Source: Fimbriiglobus ruber (GTDB taxonomy: Bacteria; Planctomycetota; Planctomycetia; Gemmatales; Gemmataceae). Taken from it: 64,000 nucleotides of DNA. Positions 63,601 through 64,000 of this stretch are shown here, piece by piece. Each line of letters begins with the position of its first letter. Position 1 is the first letter of the stretch. The position numbers and the translations under genes were made by a program. Under the pieces are notes generated by a model. That model saw only the letters and a list, made by a program, of their open reading frames with translations. It searched no databases and was not told where the DNA came from. The stretch lies in the NCBI RefSeq assembly GCF_002197845.1, contig NZ_NIDE01000004.1:496001-560000 (forward strand), written 5' to 3'.

Positions 63601-63792
63601 CTACGGCGCTATCGGTGTAGGGCCGTATCCCCATCCCCACGGGATCGTGCCCATCAACAGCAAAACCAACATGACGACAAGAAGCAACGACAAGAGCCCG
63701 GACGGTCGATAACCCCACTGCCGGGAATAGGGGTAGGTCGGCAGGGTGCCGAGTACCAAAATGATTATCACTAACAGAAGTATTGTTCCCAC
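63601..63792 (-). CDS. DUF3309-like small membrane protein
   Basis: A 63-residue peptide: TILLLVIIILVLGTLPTYPY, SRQWGYRPSGLLSLLLVVML, VLLLMGTIPWGWGYGP. Two hydrophobic helices are joined by the P-x-W/Y-x-x-S-x-x-WGY-x-PSG motif typical of DUF3309 proteins. The GTG at 63792 is chosen because an AGGAG site lies just upstream and homologues begin with this segment. An ATG at 63882 adds an unrelated 30 residues. Function unknown. Confidence 0.75.
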   Translation of the reverse strand: MGTILLLVIIILVLGTLPTYPYSRQWGYRPSGLLSLLLVVMLVLLLMGTIPWGWGYGPTPIAP

Positions 63793-64000
63793 GATCCGAC
63801 TCCTGGGAGAGTTCGAAGACTGGTCAAAGAACCTGAAATAAGCGAAGGCAAAGGAGATACCAACTGCGAAACCATTGATCAATTCGATGGCTTGAGGCGT
63901 GAATCAACGAGCTTGGGAAATGAAGTTGGGAAGTCGGTCATGAGGCGGCAGAGGTGCTTCGGCCCAACCGCAAATCTCCCGTCCCGCGGCGCTCGCCGCC
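63793..64000. other. End of window
   Basis: No gene is recognised in the last ~200 bases. They include upstream sequence of the DUF3309 gene and GC-rich sequence CCGTCCCGCGGCGCTCGCC running off the end. Confidence 0.4.

Overview
The window is high-GC DNA, most likely from a planctomycete of the Gemmataceae (Gemmata/Fimbriiglobus-like; the genus cannot be fixed from this sequence). The grounds are family-level. There is a divergent DUF1501 / DUF1549-DUF1553 / pre-peptidase-domain gene set. There are giant extracellular proteins with 'ERLEDR/EPLEDR' N-termini, a TIGR03067 protein, a NIPSNAP protein with a twin-arginine-type leader, DUF11 proteins with Pro-rich regions, and an ECF sigma factor beside a very large membrane-bound anti-sigma factor. 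ISNCY and ISAzo13 (Rhodopirellula-type) transposases are present, and long hairpins fill many intergenic gaps.

Layout. 1-5.5 kb: a truncated PQQ-propeller membrane protein, a PPC/DUF296 protein, a sulfotransferase and a DAHP synthase split into two overlapping frames. 6-12.6 kb: a stress-protein-like membrane protein, a HAD phosphatase, a secreted phosphodiesterase, ispD, a secreted SGNH hydrolase, a cNMP-binding protein and a PIG-L deacetylase. 12.6-20.6 kb: an accessory zone with a decayed gene, an ISNCY element, a low-GC3 membrane ORF, and a three-gene TPR/AAA+ membrane operon whose last gene is cut by an ISAzo13-type element. 20.6-22.6 kb: a five-helix membrane protein and dprA. 23-30 kb: two giant cell-surface proteins sharing an almost identical 1-kb C-terminal module; the second copy is broken by two one-base deletions. 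30-41 kb: a 75-bp tandem repeat, then metabolic and envelope genes (NIPSNAP, MazG-like, DUF11, rimI-like, cmk, plsC-like, AhpD-like, TIM-barrel isomerase). 41.6 kb: tRNA-Leu(UAA). 42-50 kb: scpB and the DUF1501/DUF1549/PPC set. 50-58.5 kb: an acetylesterase, two paralogous membrane proteins, dnaA, a GNAT protein, TIGR03067, TfoX-like and rarA. 58.6-62.2 kb: an ECF sigma factor and its anti-sigma/DUF4349 fusion. 62.3-63.8 kb: a zinc metallopeptidase and a DUF3309 peptide.

How the genes fit together. Chromosome maintenance genes (dnaA, rarA, scpB, dprA) and core metabolism (ispD, cmk, DAHP synthase) are interleaved with secretory and envelope genes rather than forming long operons. Clear transcription units are the TPR/AAA+ operon (15295-20584), cmk-plsC (19-bp overlap), the PPC-DUF1549/DUF1553 pair and the sigma/anti-sigma pair. 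Five of the eight convergent gene gaps contain long, sequence-unrelated inverted repeats.

Most notable: (i) a DAHP synthase whose last two metal ligands lie in a separate overlapping ORF; (ii) a TPR membrane gene that rejoins in frame when the IS is removed; (iii) an A_AAA_AAG slippery heptamer inside the ISAzo13-type transposase; (iv) a probable ECF/anti-sigma-DUF4349 signalling pair; (v) several single-base frame disruptions that could be real decay or assembly indels.
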